Of a DNA stretch of 47,140 nt, positions 25,392-34,509 are shown piece after piece. Position 1 is the first letter of the stretch; every line of letters starts with the position of its first letter. The notes below the pieces were generated by a model. It saw only the letters and a list, made by a program, of their open reading frames with translations. It was not told where the DNA came from and made no database searches. The DNA comes from Marinomonas rhizomae. GTDB taxonomy: Bacteria; Pseudomonadota; Gammaproteobacteria; Pseudomonadales; Marinomonadaceae. Both the position numbers and the translations under genes were made by a program. Where the stretch lies: positions 221,525 through 268,664 of the forward strand of contig NZ_QNSE01000007.1 of assembly GCF_003315485.1 (NCBI RefSeq), given 5' to 3'.

Positions 25392-25880
25392 TCATTCGGT
25401 GTGTAGCAACCCGTTCCAACCAATATCGAATAACCCCAATTTAACATCGCGATGAAAACTCGAATATGGCCAATCACGTGTTGATGAAACGTAACCATGC
25501 TTAACGGGATTCAAATAACAATAATGAATATGATTTTTTAAATCATCATCGGACCTGATCTCATGCTCCCAAAAACGCTCTTGCCAAACACTCGATTTAT
25601 AACGGGTTTTCTCTTTTAATATCTTGGTAAACAATATTTTAATTAACTGCCACCGACGCGAGAAATCATTATCACCTTCTGGCAAGCGCCAAATAACGTG
25701 CATATGATCAGGCAAAACTACCCACGCAACAATCTCAAACGGGCGCTTGGATTTAACCTTACGAACACATTCACGCAAAAGATCAATATGCTCAACCAAC
25801 ACACAAGACCCACGATCCTTCAACGTTACCGTAAAGAAAAACGTACCACCAAAACGCTTACTTCTAATATATCGGGACAT
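25392..25880 (-). CDS. REP-associated tyrosine transposase (RAYT, TnpA_REP / Y1 family)
   Basis: 162 residues. A Y1-type HUH nuclease-like protein: the metal-binding motif is VLPDHMHVIWRLP (His-Met-His, about residue 64), followed by WQERFWEHEIRSDDDL and the catalytic-Tyr segment HIHYCYLNPVKHGYV (about 128), then WPYSSFH. RAYTs recognise REP hairpins with a GTAG foot and are thought to mobilise or maintain them. Start ATG 25880 has a perfect AGGAGG 6 bp upstream. The gene sits between inverted B-type REPs (25297-25333 and 25917-25952), a classic REPtron arrangement, and right beside a large REP array. Confidence 0.92.
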   Translation of the reverse strand: MSRYIRSKRFGGTFFFTVTLKDRGSCVLVEHIDLLRECVRKVKSKRPFEIVAWVVLPDHMHVIWRLPEGDNDFSRRWQLIKILFTKILKEKTRYKSSVWQERFWEHEIRSDDDLKNHIHYCYLNPVKHGYVSSTRDWPYSSFHRDVKLGLFDIGWNGLLHTE

Positions 25881-25916
25881 CCTTATCCTCCTAACCAAAA
25901 GCATCTTTACCTCAAC

Positions 25917-25952
25917 GCCGGATAACGGTCGTACCTCCCTCATCCGGCCTAC
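25917..25952 (-). repeat. REP element subtype B, upstream partner of the RAYT
   Basis: On the minus strand it reads GTAGGCCGGATGAGGGAGG to CGACCGTTATCCGGC, a near-consensus B element ending 37 bp before the RAYT start codon. Confidence 0.88.
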
Positions 25953-25986
25953 AAAACCATAAATCACACCAAACCACGACAGCCCA

Positions 25987-26760
25987 CCCGTAGGCCGGAT
26001 GAGCCGAGGAACGAGGCGTTATCCGGCGAATCCCCAACCACCCGTAGGCCGGATGAGCCGAGGCACGAGGCGTTATCCGGCGAATCCCCAACCACCCGTA
26101 ACCGCATAAACCGAGGCACGAGGCGTTATCCGGCGAATCCCCAACCACCCGTAGGCCGGATGAGACGAGGCACGAGGCGTTATCCGGCGAATCCCCAACC
26201 ACCCGTAGGCCGGATGAGACGAGGCACGAGGCGTTATCCGGCACACAACCATAAATCACACCAAACCACGACAACCACCCGTAGGCCGGATGAGACGAGG
26301 CACGAGGCGTTATCCGGCGAATCCCCAACCACCCGTAACCGCATAAACCGAGGCACGAGGCGTTATCCGGCACACAACCATAAATCACACAAAACCACGA
26401 CAGCCCACCCGTAGGCCGGATGAGACGAGGAACGAGGCGTTATCCGGCGAATCCCCAACCACCCGTAGGCCGGATGAGACGAGGCACGAGGCGCTTATCT
26501 GAAAACAATAGCGACAATGAAGATGGAGAAAACCTCGAGGCGTTATCCGGCACACAACCATAAATCACACCAAACCACGACAGCCCACCCGTAGGCCGGA
26601 TGAGACGAGGCACGAGGCGCTTATCTGAAAACAATAGCGGCGATAAAGGATGAATCAAGCAACGAAGACGTTATCCGGCGATAAAGGATGAATCGAGGAA
26701 CGAAGATGCTTATCTGAAAACAATAGCGACAATGAAGATGGAGAAAACCTCGAGGCGTTA
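25987..26760 (+). repeat. REP array, mainly 54-bp period
   Basis: Heads (GTAG or altered GTAA) occur at 25990, 26044, 26098, 26151, 26205, 26281, 26335, 26411, 26465 and 26591. Most steps are 53-54 bp (REP plus spacer GAATCCCCAACCACCC); the longer steps of 76 bp and more carry a different spacer (CACACAACCATAAATCACAC). Two units (26098, 26335) have a changed left half, GTAACCGCATAAACCG. Later units (26490-26760) are broken, with 3' arm CGCTTATCTGAAAACAATAG and duplicated GATGGAGAAAACCTCGAGG pieces. All ORFs here are repeat translation. Confidence 0.92.
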
Positions 26761-26792
26761 TCCGACACAAAACCATATACACACAACCCAAC

Positions 26793-26828
26793 GCCGGATA
26801 ACGGTCGTACCTCCCTCATCCGGCCTAC
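26793..26828 (-). repeat. REP element subtype B next to the wbpM stop
   Basis: On the minus strand it reads GTAGGCCGGATGAGGGAGG to CGACCGTTATCCGGC, starting 5 bp after the stop codon of wbpM. It could form a 3' hairpin on that mRNA. Confidence 0.87.
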
Positions 26829-26832
26829 AAGG

Positions 26833-28809
26833 CTACAAAACTTGTTTTTTCATCGGCACAACATTTGAATCTTCAACTTGCTGATCTAACGCTTTTTTCG
26901 CATTCCAAACCAAATCGCCAATACCATCGGTTGGCTGGAAATCGGTTGGAGCAGTAATCAAGATCTCACGCACTTTTTCATGGTCAAAATCATGGCAAGC
27001 TTTATCCAATTGCTCCATGGTTTGAACGAAATCAGGTAAGGATAAAAACCGCTCATTGGCGGTCATAATACGTTTATGCTGAGTTTGTTTTACATTATCG
27101 CCAATCAACAACTCTTCAAAAAGCTTCTCGCCAGGACGCAACCCAGTAAACTGGATTTCAATATCACCATTTGGGTTAGCATCGGACTTCACTTCCAAAC
27201 CAGACAAACGAATCAGATTTTTTGCCAAATCAACAATCTTAACCGGCTCCCCCATATCCAATACAAACACATCCCCACCCTTGCCCATAGCGCCTGCTTG
27301 AATCACCAACTGAGCGGCTTCTGGAATAGTCATGAAATAACGAATAATATCTGGGTGTGTCACCGTAATAGGCTGGTTTTCCAGAATTTGTTTTTTAAAG
27401 ACAGGAATAACCGAACCAGAAGAGCCAAGCACATTACCAAAACGTACCATACAGAAACGGGTGAATTTTTCTTGCTTAGCCGCTTTTTTCGCTTCAGCTT
27501 CAGCCAAGGCCTGCAGCCCCAGCTCCGCCATGCGCTTTGTTGCGCCCATGACATTCGTTGGTCGAACGGCTTTATCTGTAGAGATTAATACGAAGGATTC
27601 CACACCACTTTCAATCGCTGCTTTGGCGCAATAATAGGTCCCAAAAGCATTATTACGTACGCCTTCAACCACATTGTATTCAACCAATGGCACGTGTTTA
27701 TAAGCCGCCGCGTGGTAAACCGTATTAACCCCAAATGCCTTCATGGTAGAAGCTAAGCGATTAATACGCTGCACAGAGCCAATCAAAGGCACAATTTTGA
27801 CATTAAAAGACTCTTGTTCAAGAATCTCATTAAGCTCTTTATCGATCTGATACACAGCGTATTCAGACACATCAAATACAATCAAGGTACTAGGCTGCTG
27901 CGCTATAATCTGACGACATAACTCCGAACCTATCGAACCGCCAGCCCCAGTCACCATGACTACTTTGCCAGAGATATTCGCCTGCATTAACGGCGCAACA
28001 GGTTCTACCACATCACGACCTAGCAAATCATCGACAGCCACATCTTGTAGCTCGCTTACCTTAGCCTTGCCCGTTACTATGTCGTTAAAGTCTGGCACAG
28101 TAAGCACTTCTACCGGATAAGGCATGAGCTGCTCAATAACCTCTTTACGTTCAGAGCGACTCGCCTTAGGAATAGCTAACAACACCTTTTCAATGTCATA
28201 TTTCTCAATTAAATCATCGACTTTATCGACATTATAAACAGGCACACCCTGAATAATCGTATTGGCCAAAGACTCATCACGATCGATAAAACCCTTCACA
28301 CGATAACTAGATGCCTGACGTAGCGCCAAAGTAAGCTGACGACCAGTAGACCCAGCACCAAAAACCAATACAGATTCAGAACCTTTTTGTGGCGCCTGAG
28401 TCAATAAACCGCGAATCAAAACCCGAGAACCACCACACAACATAACCAAAAAAGGAAAATAAATAATCGGCACAGTACGGGGAATATTGGCTTCAAAGAA
28501 ATACGCAAGAGACGTAATACTCAATGCCGAAATAGCGGCACCGACTAAAATGGCACTAAAAGCATGAAAAGTTAAATAACGCAGAATCGCCCGATATAAA
28601 CCAAGCTTAACATTGACCAACAAAGTAACGGCAATAGTACCCGCCACTACAAGCCAAACAGAATGCCCCTGAAAAGCACTAAACTCACCCAAACGAGCCC
28701 AGTAGGCAAAAACAAATGCTAAATATACAAAAACAGAATCAACCGCCAAACTAATAAGGCGCTTATAAAAACGAGGGAGAGACCAAAGAAAATCCAATTT
28801 TTTTACCAT
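26833..28809 (-). CDS. wbpM: UDP-GlcNAc 4,6-dehydratase, WbpM/WreV family
   Basis: 658 residues, the long membrane-anchored form. It makes UDP-4-keto-6-deoxy-GlcNAc for QuiNAc/FucNAc-type sugars. There are four N-terminal membrane helices (about residues 18-130), then a first Rossmann domain (VLVFGAGSTGRQLT, about 148). The SDR catalytic domain has VVMVTGAGGSIGSELCRQI (about 283), YHAAAYKHVPLVE (about 373) and FVLISTDKAVRPTNVMGATKR (quoted in parts: ISTDKAVRPTNV, MGATKR, about 413-432). The Ser-Met-Lys form of the active site seen here is that of WbpM. Start ATG 28809 has AGGG about 9 bp upstream; 12 further open codons precede it. With the genes at 29804 and 30372 it forms a dehydratase/transferase/reductase trio, but a REP array separates it from them. 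Confidence 0.93.
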   Translation of the reverse strand: MVKKLDFLWSLPRFYKRLISLAVDSVFVYLAFVFAYWARLGEFSAFQGHSVWLVVAGTIAVTLLVNVKLGLYRAILRYLTFHAFSAILVGAAISALSITSLAYFFEANIPRTVPIIYFPFLVMLCGGSRVLIRGLLTQAPQKGSESVLVFGAGSTGRQLTLALRQASSYRVKGFIDRDESLANTIIQGVPVYNVDKVDDLIEKYDIEKVLLAIPKASRSERKEVIEQLMPYPVEVLTVPDFNDIVTGKAKVSELQDVAVDDLLGRDVVEPVAPLMQANISGKVVMVTGAGGSIGSELCRQIIAQQPSTLIVFDVSEYAVYQIDKELNEILEQESFNVKIVPLIGSVQRINRLASTMKAFGVNTVYHAAAYKHVPLVEYNVVEGVRNNAFGTYYCAKAAIESGVESFVLISTDKAVRPTNVMGATKRMAELGLQALAEAEAKKAAKQEKFTRFCMVRFGNVLGSSGSVIPVFKKQILENQPITVTHPDIIRYFMTIPEAAQLVIQAGAMGKGGDVFVLDMGEPVKIVDLAKNLIRLSGLEVKSDANPNGDIEIQFTGLRPGEKLFEELLIGDNVKQTQHKRIMTANERFLSLPDFVQTMEQLDKACHDFDHEKVREILITAPTDFQPTDGIGDLVWNAKKALDQQVEDSNVVPMKKQVL

Positions 28810-28878
28810 CTTATACACCCTGTATGTACTAAAACCAAACATCATGTAATGTAACTATCCATTAAAAAAACACTCCCC

Positions 28879-29710
28879 GTAGGCCAGATGGGCCGAGGAA
28901 CGAAGATGTAATCCGGCGAATCCCCAACCACCCGTAGGCCGGATAAATCGAGGCACGAGGCGTTATCCGGCGAATCCCCAACCACTCGTAGGCCTGATGG
29001 GCCGAGGCACGAAGATGTAATCCGGCGCCCCCCAACCACCCGTAGGCCGGATGAACCGAGGTACGAAGATGTAATCCGGCGAATCCCCAACCACCCGTAG
29101 GCCTGATGGGCCGAGGCACGAAGATGTAATCCGGCGCCCCCCAACCACCCGTAGGCCGGATGAGCCGAGGCACGAGGCGTTATCCGGCGCCCCCCCCAAC
29201 CACTCGTAGGCCGGATGAGCCGAGGCACGAAGATGTAATCCGGCGAATCCCCAACCACCCGTAGGCCTGATGAGCCGAGGCACGAAAATGTAATCCGGCG
29301 AATCCCCAACCACCCGTAGGCCGGATGAGCCGAGCCACGAAGATGTAATCCGGCGAATCCCCAACCACCCGTAGGCCTGATGGGCCGAGGCACGAAGATG
29401 TAATCCGGCGCCCCCCAACCACCCGTAGGCCGGATGAGCCGAGCCACGAGGCGTTATCCGGCGAATCCCCAACCACTCGTAGGCCGGATGAATCGAGGTA
29501 CGAGGCGTTATCCGGCGAATCCCCAACCACCCGTAGGCCTGATGGGCCGAGGCACGAAGATGTAATCCGGCGCCCCCCCCAACCACTCGTAGGCCGGATG
29601 AGCCGAGGCACGAGGCGTTATCCGGCAACGAAAACGAGCCGAGGCGTTATCCGGCAACGAAAACGAGCCGAGGCGTTATCCGGCAATGAAAACAAGCCGA
29701 GCAACGAAGC
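28879..29710 (+). repeat. REP array, 14 units of about 54 bp plus 29-bp repeats
   Basis: GTAG heads lie at 28879, 28934, 28988, 29042, 29097, 29151, 29206, 29261, 29316, 29371, 29425, 29479, 29533 and 29589. Units come in versions: CCTGATGGGCC...GAAGATGTAATCCGG, often followed by a C-run spacer (GCGCCCCCC), and CCGGATGAGCC...GAGGCGTTATCCGG, mostly followed by GAATCCCC. The end (29617-29710) changes to a 29-bp repeat containing GGCAACGAAAACGAGCCGAG. It lies inside the sugar operon between the initiating transferase and wbpM; no gene is present. Confidence 0.93.
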
Positions 29711-29803
29711 ATAATCTGACGCAAAACCCACAACAAACCTAAGTAAAAACATTTTACACCAATTTTGCAAACAATATGCATGTAAGGTTTGCGAAAATCA
29801 TGA

Positions 29804-30355
29804 CTATCCCTTAACTCTATCCCCAGAACCGCTACCCGTTACCGTCTTGATGATATAAACAAAGTAGTGTTTCAAAGACATATCTCGAATCATCTTCGCA
29901 TCCGTCTCCGCCAGCAGCTCAGGCGTCGACATATCAATGTCCGAAATTTGTGCCAACCCAGTAATACCAGGACGCACAGCAAACACACCTTTTGCATCAC
30001 GCGCTTGGGTCAACTCAGTTTGATTAAACAAACCAGGACGCGGGCCAACTAAACTCATTTCGCCTTTTAGAACATTCCAAAGCTGCGGCAATTCATCTAG
30101 CTTGGTACGGCGTAAAAAGCCACCTAGCTTAGTAATGGAAGCCGTAGACGCCAAATGACTCGCCACGGAAGCCGTATCCACCGGCATGGTACGAAACTTA
30201 ACCAACACAAAGGGCTTTTTATTACGCCCTACGCGCTCTTGACGGAAAAGAGGTGAACCCGTATCAAATAAGCCAACCAGATAAATCACCAGCAACACAG
30301 GAGAGCCACACACCAAGCCCAACAGAGAAAACACCAAATCCAATAATCTAATCAT
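29804..30355 (-). CDS. Initiating phosphoglycosyl transferase, PglC/WreU-like
   Basis: 183 residues, the small monotopic form. It transfers a sugar-1-phosphate to polyprenyl phosphate on the cytoplasmic face. It has one N-terminal membrane-dipping helix (residues about 5-30), then [20 protein letters not shown] with RTMPVDT (about 35-60), the catalytic stretch [20 protein letters not shown] (quoted at its limit, about 87-106), LVGPRPGLF and [10 protein letters not shown]. It sits 16 bp after a 4-reductase and upstream of a WbpM-type dehydratase. This matches the QuiNAc initiation trio described in Rhizobium (WreQ, WreU, WreV), so QuiNAc-1-P is the likely substrate by context. It is the second initiating transferase of the window. 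Confidence 0.87.
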   Translation of the reverse strand: MIRLLDLVFSLLGLVCGSPVLLVIYLVGLFDTGSPLFRQERVGRNKKPFVLVKFRTMPVDTASVASHLASTASITKLGGFLRRTKLDELPQLWNVLKGEMSLVGPRPGLFNQTELTQARDAKGVFAVRPGITGLAQISDIDMSTPELLAETDAKMIRDMSLKHYFVYIIKTVTGSGSGDRVKG

Positions 30356-30371
30356 TCACTTTATCCAATTT

Positions 30372-31325
30372 TTAATCTTTTTTCTTCGCTGCCAAGGCAA
30401 AACCATGTTCAACAGAATAAGGCGGAACCCAGTCTAACGTATTTTTCGTATGCTCAATATCTAATTGCAAAGACCCAACCAAACGATCTACCACATCATC
30501 TTTCTTAAACAGTTTACCCGCCAGTTTAAAACAACATACAGGCACAGGCAGTGACAAGTTTACTTTACCTTGCACTTTAGCCATCAGAGCGACCATTTGA
30601 GCAGTAGATAAATCATTATCATCTGACACTAAAAACACTTGATTCGCCGCTTTAGGGTGATCAATACAGACCTTAATCAAATCCACCAAGTTATACACAG
30701 AAACTAAACTGCGTTTATTCTGATTAATCGCACGAAACGGCAATGGGAAACCTCTACCAACCAGTTTCATCAAAGAGGCAAAATTGGCTTTTACACCTTC
30801 ACCGTAAACAAGTGGTGGGCGAATAATCACGATCTCCATGCCTGTCTCTTTGCCTAACGCCAATAACTGTTCTTCGGCTTCGGACTTAGATATAGCATAA
30901 GGGTCTTCAGGTAAACGCTGATCAAAAGCATTAAATGCCGCACAATGTGAAGTAGATTCACCATTGACCTTGATCGAACTTAAAAAAATGAAGCGTTTCA
31001 CACCCGCCTCGGCGGCCTGGCGAGCAAGGTTTAACGTACCTTCTGTATTGACAGCTCGAAACTCAGCAAGCGGATCAGAAGAAGAGTCATTCATTATGTG
31101 GACGCGAGCGGCGAGGTGGATAACCACATCTACATTATTAAACGCCCCTAAATACTGAGTGTCTGGTTGTATTTCCCCCCTAACAAAGTGAGCATCAGGG
31201 ATGCCCAAATCTCTTCGCCCGAAAAGACTTATCCTACTAGCCGGTAAAGCGGATAATAAAACTGAACCAACAAAGCCTGAAGCTCCCGTCAATAAAACCA
31301 CTCTATCTTTAGATATAGACACCAA
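30372..31325 (-). CDS. SDR sugar-nucleotide 4-reductase/epimerase, WbpV/WreQ-like
   Basis: 317 residues. The NAD(P) motif VVLLTGASGFVGSVLL (about residue 9) is followed by VIHLAARVHIM (about 67, the ARVHIM form typical of this reductase/epimerase group). FLSSIKVNGEST (about 113), the catalytic Tyr-x3-Lys in DPYAISKSEAEEQL (about 141), IIRPPLVYGEGV and NKRSLVSVYNLVDL come next. Next to a WbpM dehydratase and a PglC-type transferase it probably reduces UDP-4-keto-6-deoxy-GlcNAc to UDP-QuiNAc; a FucNAc product cannot be excluded. AAGGGG lies before a TTG (31325) and a GTG (31322), either of which may start it. Confidence 0.83.
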   Translation of the reverse strand: MVSISKDRVVLLTGASGFVGSVLLSALPASRISLFGRRDLGIPDAHFVRGEIQPDTQYLGAFNNVDVVIHLAARVHIMNDSSSDPLAEFRAVNTEGTLNLARQAAEAGVKRFIFLSSIKVNGESTSHCAAFNAFDQRLPEDPYAISKSEAEEQLLALGKETGMEIVIIRPPLVYGEGVKANFASLMKLVGRGFPLPFRAINQNKRSLVSVYNLVDLIKVCIDHPKAANQVFLVSDDNDLSTAQMVALMAKVQGKVNLSLPVPVCCFKLAGKLFKKDDVVDRLVGSLQLDIEHTKNTLDWVPPYSVEHGFALAAKKKD

Positions 31326-31406
31326 AACTAACCCCTTTTGTTGTTTCTACACTTTTTATTAAAAATAATAATGTGTAAGAACTAAAGTACAAAAAAATAC
31401 AATCAG

Positions 31407-32162
31407 CTATTTCAGTGGCCAATAGCGCCGCCAATATTTTTTAACACCATAGATTGCCCAAATTAAAACTTCAAAGCATGATCTAAACGGCCCAAAACCC
31501 AAGCTTCTTGAGTATTGATACATATATTTGACTAATCTAAATTTATTAGATGATATGGAAGACTGACCAACATAGTAAGTCGCCAATATTATTGGAACTG
31601 GTACAACGTAATTATTTTGGCGTAAGAAATTAAAAACAAAATATAAATCGTTTCGCGCTTTCACCTCACCGAAAAGGGGTAATTCGTTACAATAATCCAA
31701 ATTGTACGCTGTCGATAAACAAGAAACGTCACATCCTCTACCAATTTGCTCTAAATACACAACGCGTTTTGGAAGAAATTCTCCACGGGAAGCGGCGTTT
31801 TCATCCATCCGTCTATACCCTGTTGTGATAGCAGGAAATCCTGCCTCTAAACCTGAAACAACAGTATTTAAAAAATCCTTGTCCCATGTATCATCACTAT
31901 CTATAAAAGTCACAAAAGAAGTTTTACAGCCTTTTAGTCCAGTATTCCTTGCTCCTCCAGCCCCTTTACCACATTGATTTTTCATAACTTCAACTCTCGG
32001 ATCCAGACTCGTAAGTTTCAACAGCCATTGATGTTGATCACTATTCGATCCATCGTCCACTATTAACCACTTAAAATCGGAATAACTCTGTGAGATAACA
32101 GATAGAAAAGTTCTATTAAACGTTTCCTTACTGTTAAAAAATGGAGTGATAATTGTAATCAA
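31407..32162 (-). CDS. Glycosyltransferase family 2 protein
   Basis: 251 residues. The GT-A opening is ITIITPFFNSKETFNRTFLS (residues 2-21), then WLIVDDGSNSDQH (about 32), the nucleotide-binding GAGGARNTGL (about 67) and the metal-binding FIDSDDTWDKDFL (about 87). The C-terminus is basic (KKYWRRYWPLK), suggesting membrane contact. The start is a TTG that overlaps the TGA of the polymerase gene (TTGA), supported by AGGAGG about 9 bp upstream. It is a serine-poor, AT-rich member of the central O-unit-specific gene block. Confidence 0.88.
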   Translation of the reverse strand: MITIITPFFNSKETFNRTFLSVISQSYSDFKWLIVDDGSNSDQHQWLLKLTSLDPRVEVMKNQCGKGAGGARNTGLKGCKTSFVTFIDSDDTWDKDFLNTVVSGLEAGFPAITTGYRRMDENAASRGEFLPKRVVYLEQIGRGCDVSCLSTAYNLDYCNELPLFGEVKARNDLYFVFNFLRQNNYVVPVPIILATYYVGQSSISSNKFRLVKYMYQYSRSLGFGPFRSCFEVLIWAIYGVKKYWRRYWPLK

Positions 32163-33085
32163 TGTAAATTACCTCCTGCGTATAAAAAATTCTTTATGAC
32201 TGATGGATGCGATATGGAGTAAGTCCAAACTATTAATATAGCAAAAAAAAGGGAAATATAACGAATCATTTTTGGTTTATAAACTATAATTTTACTACCA
32301 CTTAAAACAATAGCTATTGGCAAAGTATAATATATCAACCTTTCGTAAACTGAAGATGACCACATAAAAGAACTCGCAAGAAAAAACACTGAAAAGCTTA
32401 AAAAGTTAAGCTCACGCTTATGCAGAGCCCCCCTAGGAAACAAAGAAAAAACAAGCACAAAAATAGAAGCCATAAAAAAAATAAAAGTATTATTATTTAC
32501 AGTAGGGTTTGAATTTTTAGATGCAACCTCTATTATAAGACTACTAGAAAAAAAATAAAAAACTAAAATAAAATACCGAAACCAAACAAAACTAAAAAAA
32601 TAAAAAGCAAAAAAAATACCAAAAATTGCTGCTGAATTATGACTTAAAATAGCAAGTATATAAAATAAAAAAATAGCATACTTATTTTTTTTACAATACG
32701 CCCAAAATTTCAACATAATAAATACGAGCGCCAGACCTTGACGCATCCCATTCACTGAAAGCAATAGAAACAAACTCGACCCCATAAGCATTATCACCAA
32801 TAAAAATGATAGAGTTGCGGAGCGGCTTATTTCATAAGAGAAGCAGAAGGCACTTAGAGATAAAAAAGATAACAAGAGTCCTGAGAGATAGATATGACCG
32901 TAGTCTCTTAATAATAATATAAAACCCCAACCTACAGGCTCCCTGTAGAAATAAAACCTATCGAAATTTATTCCCACAGTGCTGTAGGCAGGCCAATCAA
33001 CTCCGTTAGGTCCTAATAGATTCATAAGAGTAAAGCTTATAGCTATAAGACAAAGAGGTATAAAAAAACACCTTACAACCAACAT
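32159..33085 (-). CDS. EpsG-family membrane protein, probable polysaccharide polymerase (Wzy)
   Basis: 308 residues with about nine or ten membrane helices. The EpsG-type landmarks are GVDWPAYS (about residue 28), a helix pair ending in VNGMRQGLALVFI (about 110) and ILSHNSAAIFGIFF (about 145), with the conserved Arg of MRQG and His of SH. EpsG-like proteins fill the polymerase role in many Wzx/Wzy loci, and no other candidate exists in this block. It lies 4 bp after the GT4 gene and overlaps the next GT2. Strongly AT-rich. Confidence 0.8.
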   Translation of the reverse strand: MLVVRCFFIPLCLIAISFTLMNLLGPNGVDWPAYSTVGINFDRFYFYREPVGWGFILLLRDYGHIYLSGLLLSFLSLSAFCFSYEISRSATLSFLLVIMLMGSSLFLLLSVNGMRQGLALVFIMLKFWAYCKKNKYAIFLFYILAILSHNSAAIFGIFFAFYFFSFVWFRYFILVFYFFSSSLIIEVASKNSNPTVNNNTFIFFMASIFVLVFSLFPRGALHKRELNFLSFSVFFLASSFMWSSSVYERLIYYTLPIAIVLSGSKIIVYKPKMIRYISLFFAILIVWTYSISHPSVIKNFLYAGGNLH

Positions 33086-33089
33086 TGGT

Positions 33090-34385
33090 TTATATTTCCT
33101 TAATAACTATTTTCGATTTGATCCATTGGATTTCTTCACTCATGCGTTCTGGCCATGTAATTATTTTACTTTTTAGGTTTTTTGAACTTTCAATATGACA
33201 CAACCTTTTCTTGTCATCGTTCAGGATCATAAAAGCATCAGAAACAATTGTGTCAAAATCATCAAGAGAATACATACACTCCTTGGGAACTAATTTCGCC
33301 ATAGAGCTTTCGTAAAGGGTTTGAATTGGCCGTTCAAAATACGCAGCTTCAAGAATTGGATTTCCAAGGTTAGTAATATCATAAAAACTCCAAAATAAAT
33401 CACATGAGGCTAACAGCTCAAGGGCATTCTTATTACTAATCGCCCCATAGAAATTAACTTTACTCTCTATATTTAATTTCGAAGCTAAACTTATTAGTTG
33501 CTCTCTCATTTCTCCATCACCTATAATATGAAGTGTAATGTCATTATCTAGTTCAAGTAAAGAAGCTAAGGCTCTCAGGCCACGATCTACCCTTTTCCAG
33601 ACCTTCAACTTACTTAACATTACTACATGCTTCCCAGGCCCTAAAGACTTGGTATGAACATGATTTAAATTCTCCATTGTAAACCCATTCACAGGAAAGA
33701 AAGTACGGGATATATCTATACCAAGAAAACTCAAAACCTGATCCCCTTTAGTACCATCATTTGCCATAACAACAAGATCCCTCTCTTTATTTTTTTTATA
33801 AACAGATATAAATGAATAAAGAGACTCTTGATTATGAATACCTTGATTTGTCACCACCAAAGGAGTACCTTGGAATCTCTTAATAACTTGAATTCCTAAT
33901 AATCGCCCAACCACACTAGCGGCAAGTCCACCATATGTTTCCACACCATATAAAAATAAAGGTCTTCTCAAGGAACACAAAACAATCAACCTGATAGACT
34001 CGAATAACACATAAATTAACTGAAAAAAACGATATTTTTTCATACTTTCACTACTTACTGTATCAAAATAATCAACCGTTTCCTCAAATTGTGGTAATTC
34101 ACTGGAAATAGTTTTTACTCCAGCCTTATTTTTTTTACGATTCGCTTTGTAGATTCTTCCGAATAAAAAAAAGAAAAAGCCAAGAAATCGTGGCAATCTA
34201 TAAACAGTTAAATCACTATGATTTTTTAAAAATTCCTTATCAAGGCCTTTTTTATTTTTAGGCAATGCACTTAAAAAACAGACATCGTACTCTTCTAAAA
34301 AACCCTTAACTGTCTGTTTTATACTTTGGTTACCACTTTTCTGAAAGTCCACCAGACCTCCAACTATAATTATTTTGTTTTTCAT
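33090..34385 (-). CDS. Glycosyltransferase, GT4-like (GT-B fold)
   Basis: 431 residues. The N-terminal domain starts KIIIVGGLVDFQKSGNQSIK. The C-terminal donor domain has VVMLSKLKVWKRVDRGLRAL (about residue 245), LHIIGDGEMREQLI (about 280) and the family element DITNLGNPILEAAYFERP (about 350), with Asn-x-Gly-Asn-Pro and Glu replacing the commoner EGxPxxxxE. Long and hydrophobic in its first half (LGFFFFLFG), so probably membrane associated. It is the first intact gene downstream of the decayed epimerase relic. Confidence 0.8.
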   Translation of the reverse strand: MKNKIIIVGGLVDFQKSGNQSIKQTVKGFLEEYDVCFLSALPKNKKGLDKEFLKNHSDLTVYRLPRFLGFFFFLFGRIYKANRKKNKAGVKTISSELPQFEETVDYFDTVSSESMKKYRFFQLIYVLFESIRLIVLCSLRRPLFLYGVETYGGLAASVVGRLLGIQVIKRFQGTPLVVTNQGIHNQESLYSFISVYKKNKERDLVVMANDGTKGDQVLSFLGIDISRTFFPVNGFTMENLNHVHTKSLGPGKHVVMLSKLKVWKRVDRGLRALASLLELDNDITLHIIGDGEMREQLISLASKLNIESKVNFYGAISNKNALELLASCDLFWSFYDITNLGNPILEAAYFERPIQTLYESSMAKLVPKECMYSLDDFDTIVSDAFMILNDDKKRLCHIESSKNLKSKIITWPERMSEEIQWIKSKIVIKEI

Positions 34386-34509
34386 AATTCAGGACTCAGT
34401 ATAAATGCAATCTTTTCAGATGCTTTTTCATTTTCATAATAGAACAATAAATAATTGAGTTAATTATAGCTCTAACTTTTTTCATATAATCCAACAAAGA
34501 ATGGTGGAA

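Noticed and set aside
25987..26760. CRISPR-like periodicity (54-bp units)
   Set aside because: The intervals between repeats are themselves near identical, the repeat is a GTAG-footed imperfect palindrome, and no cas genes are near. This is REP DNA. The same holds for 28879-29710 and the two 93-bp arrays.
28842..29628. Long minus-strand ORFs of 100-220 codons
   Set aside because: They consist only of translated REP units (GLRVVG, RRITP, ASCLG motifs) kept open because the period is about 54 bp. They lack ribosome sites and domains. ORFs at 23-619, 25912-26388, 26160-26414, 46339-46677 and 46480-47100 were dropped for the same reason.
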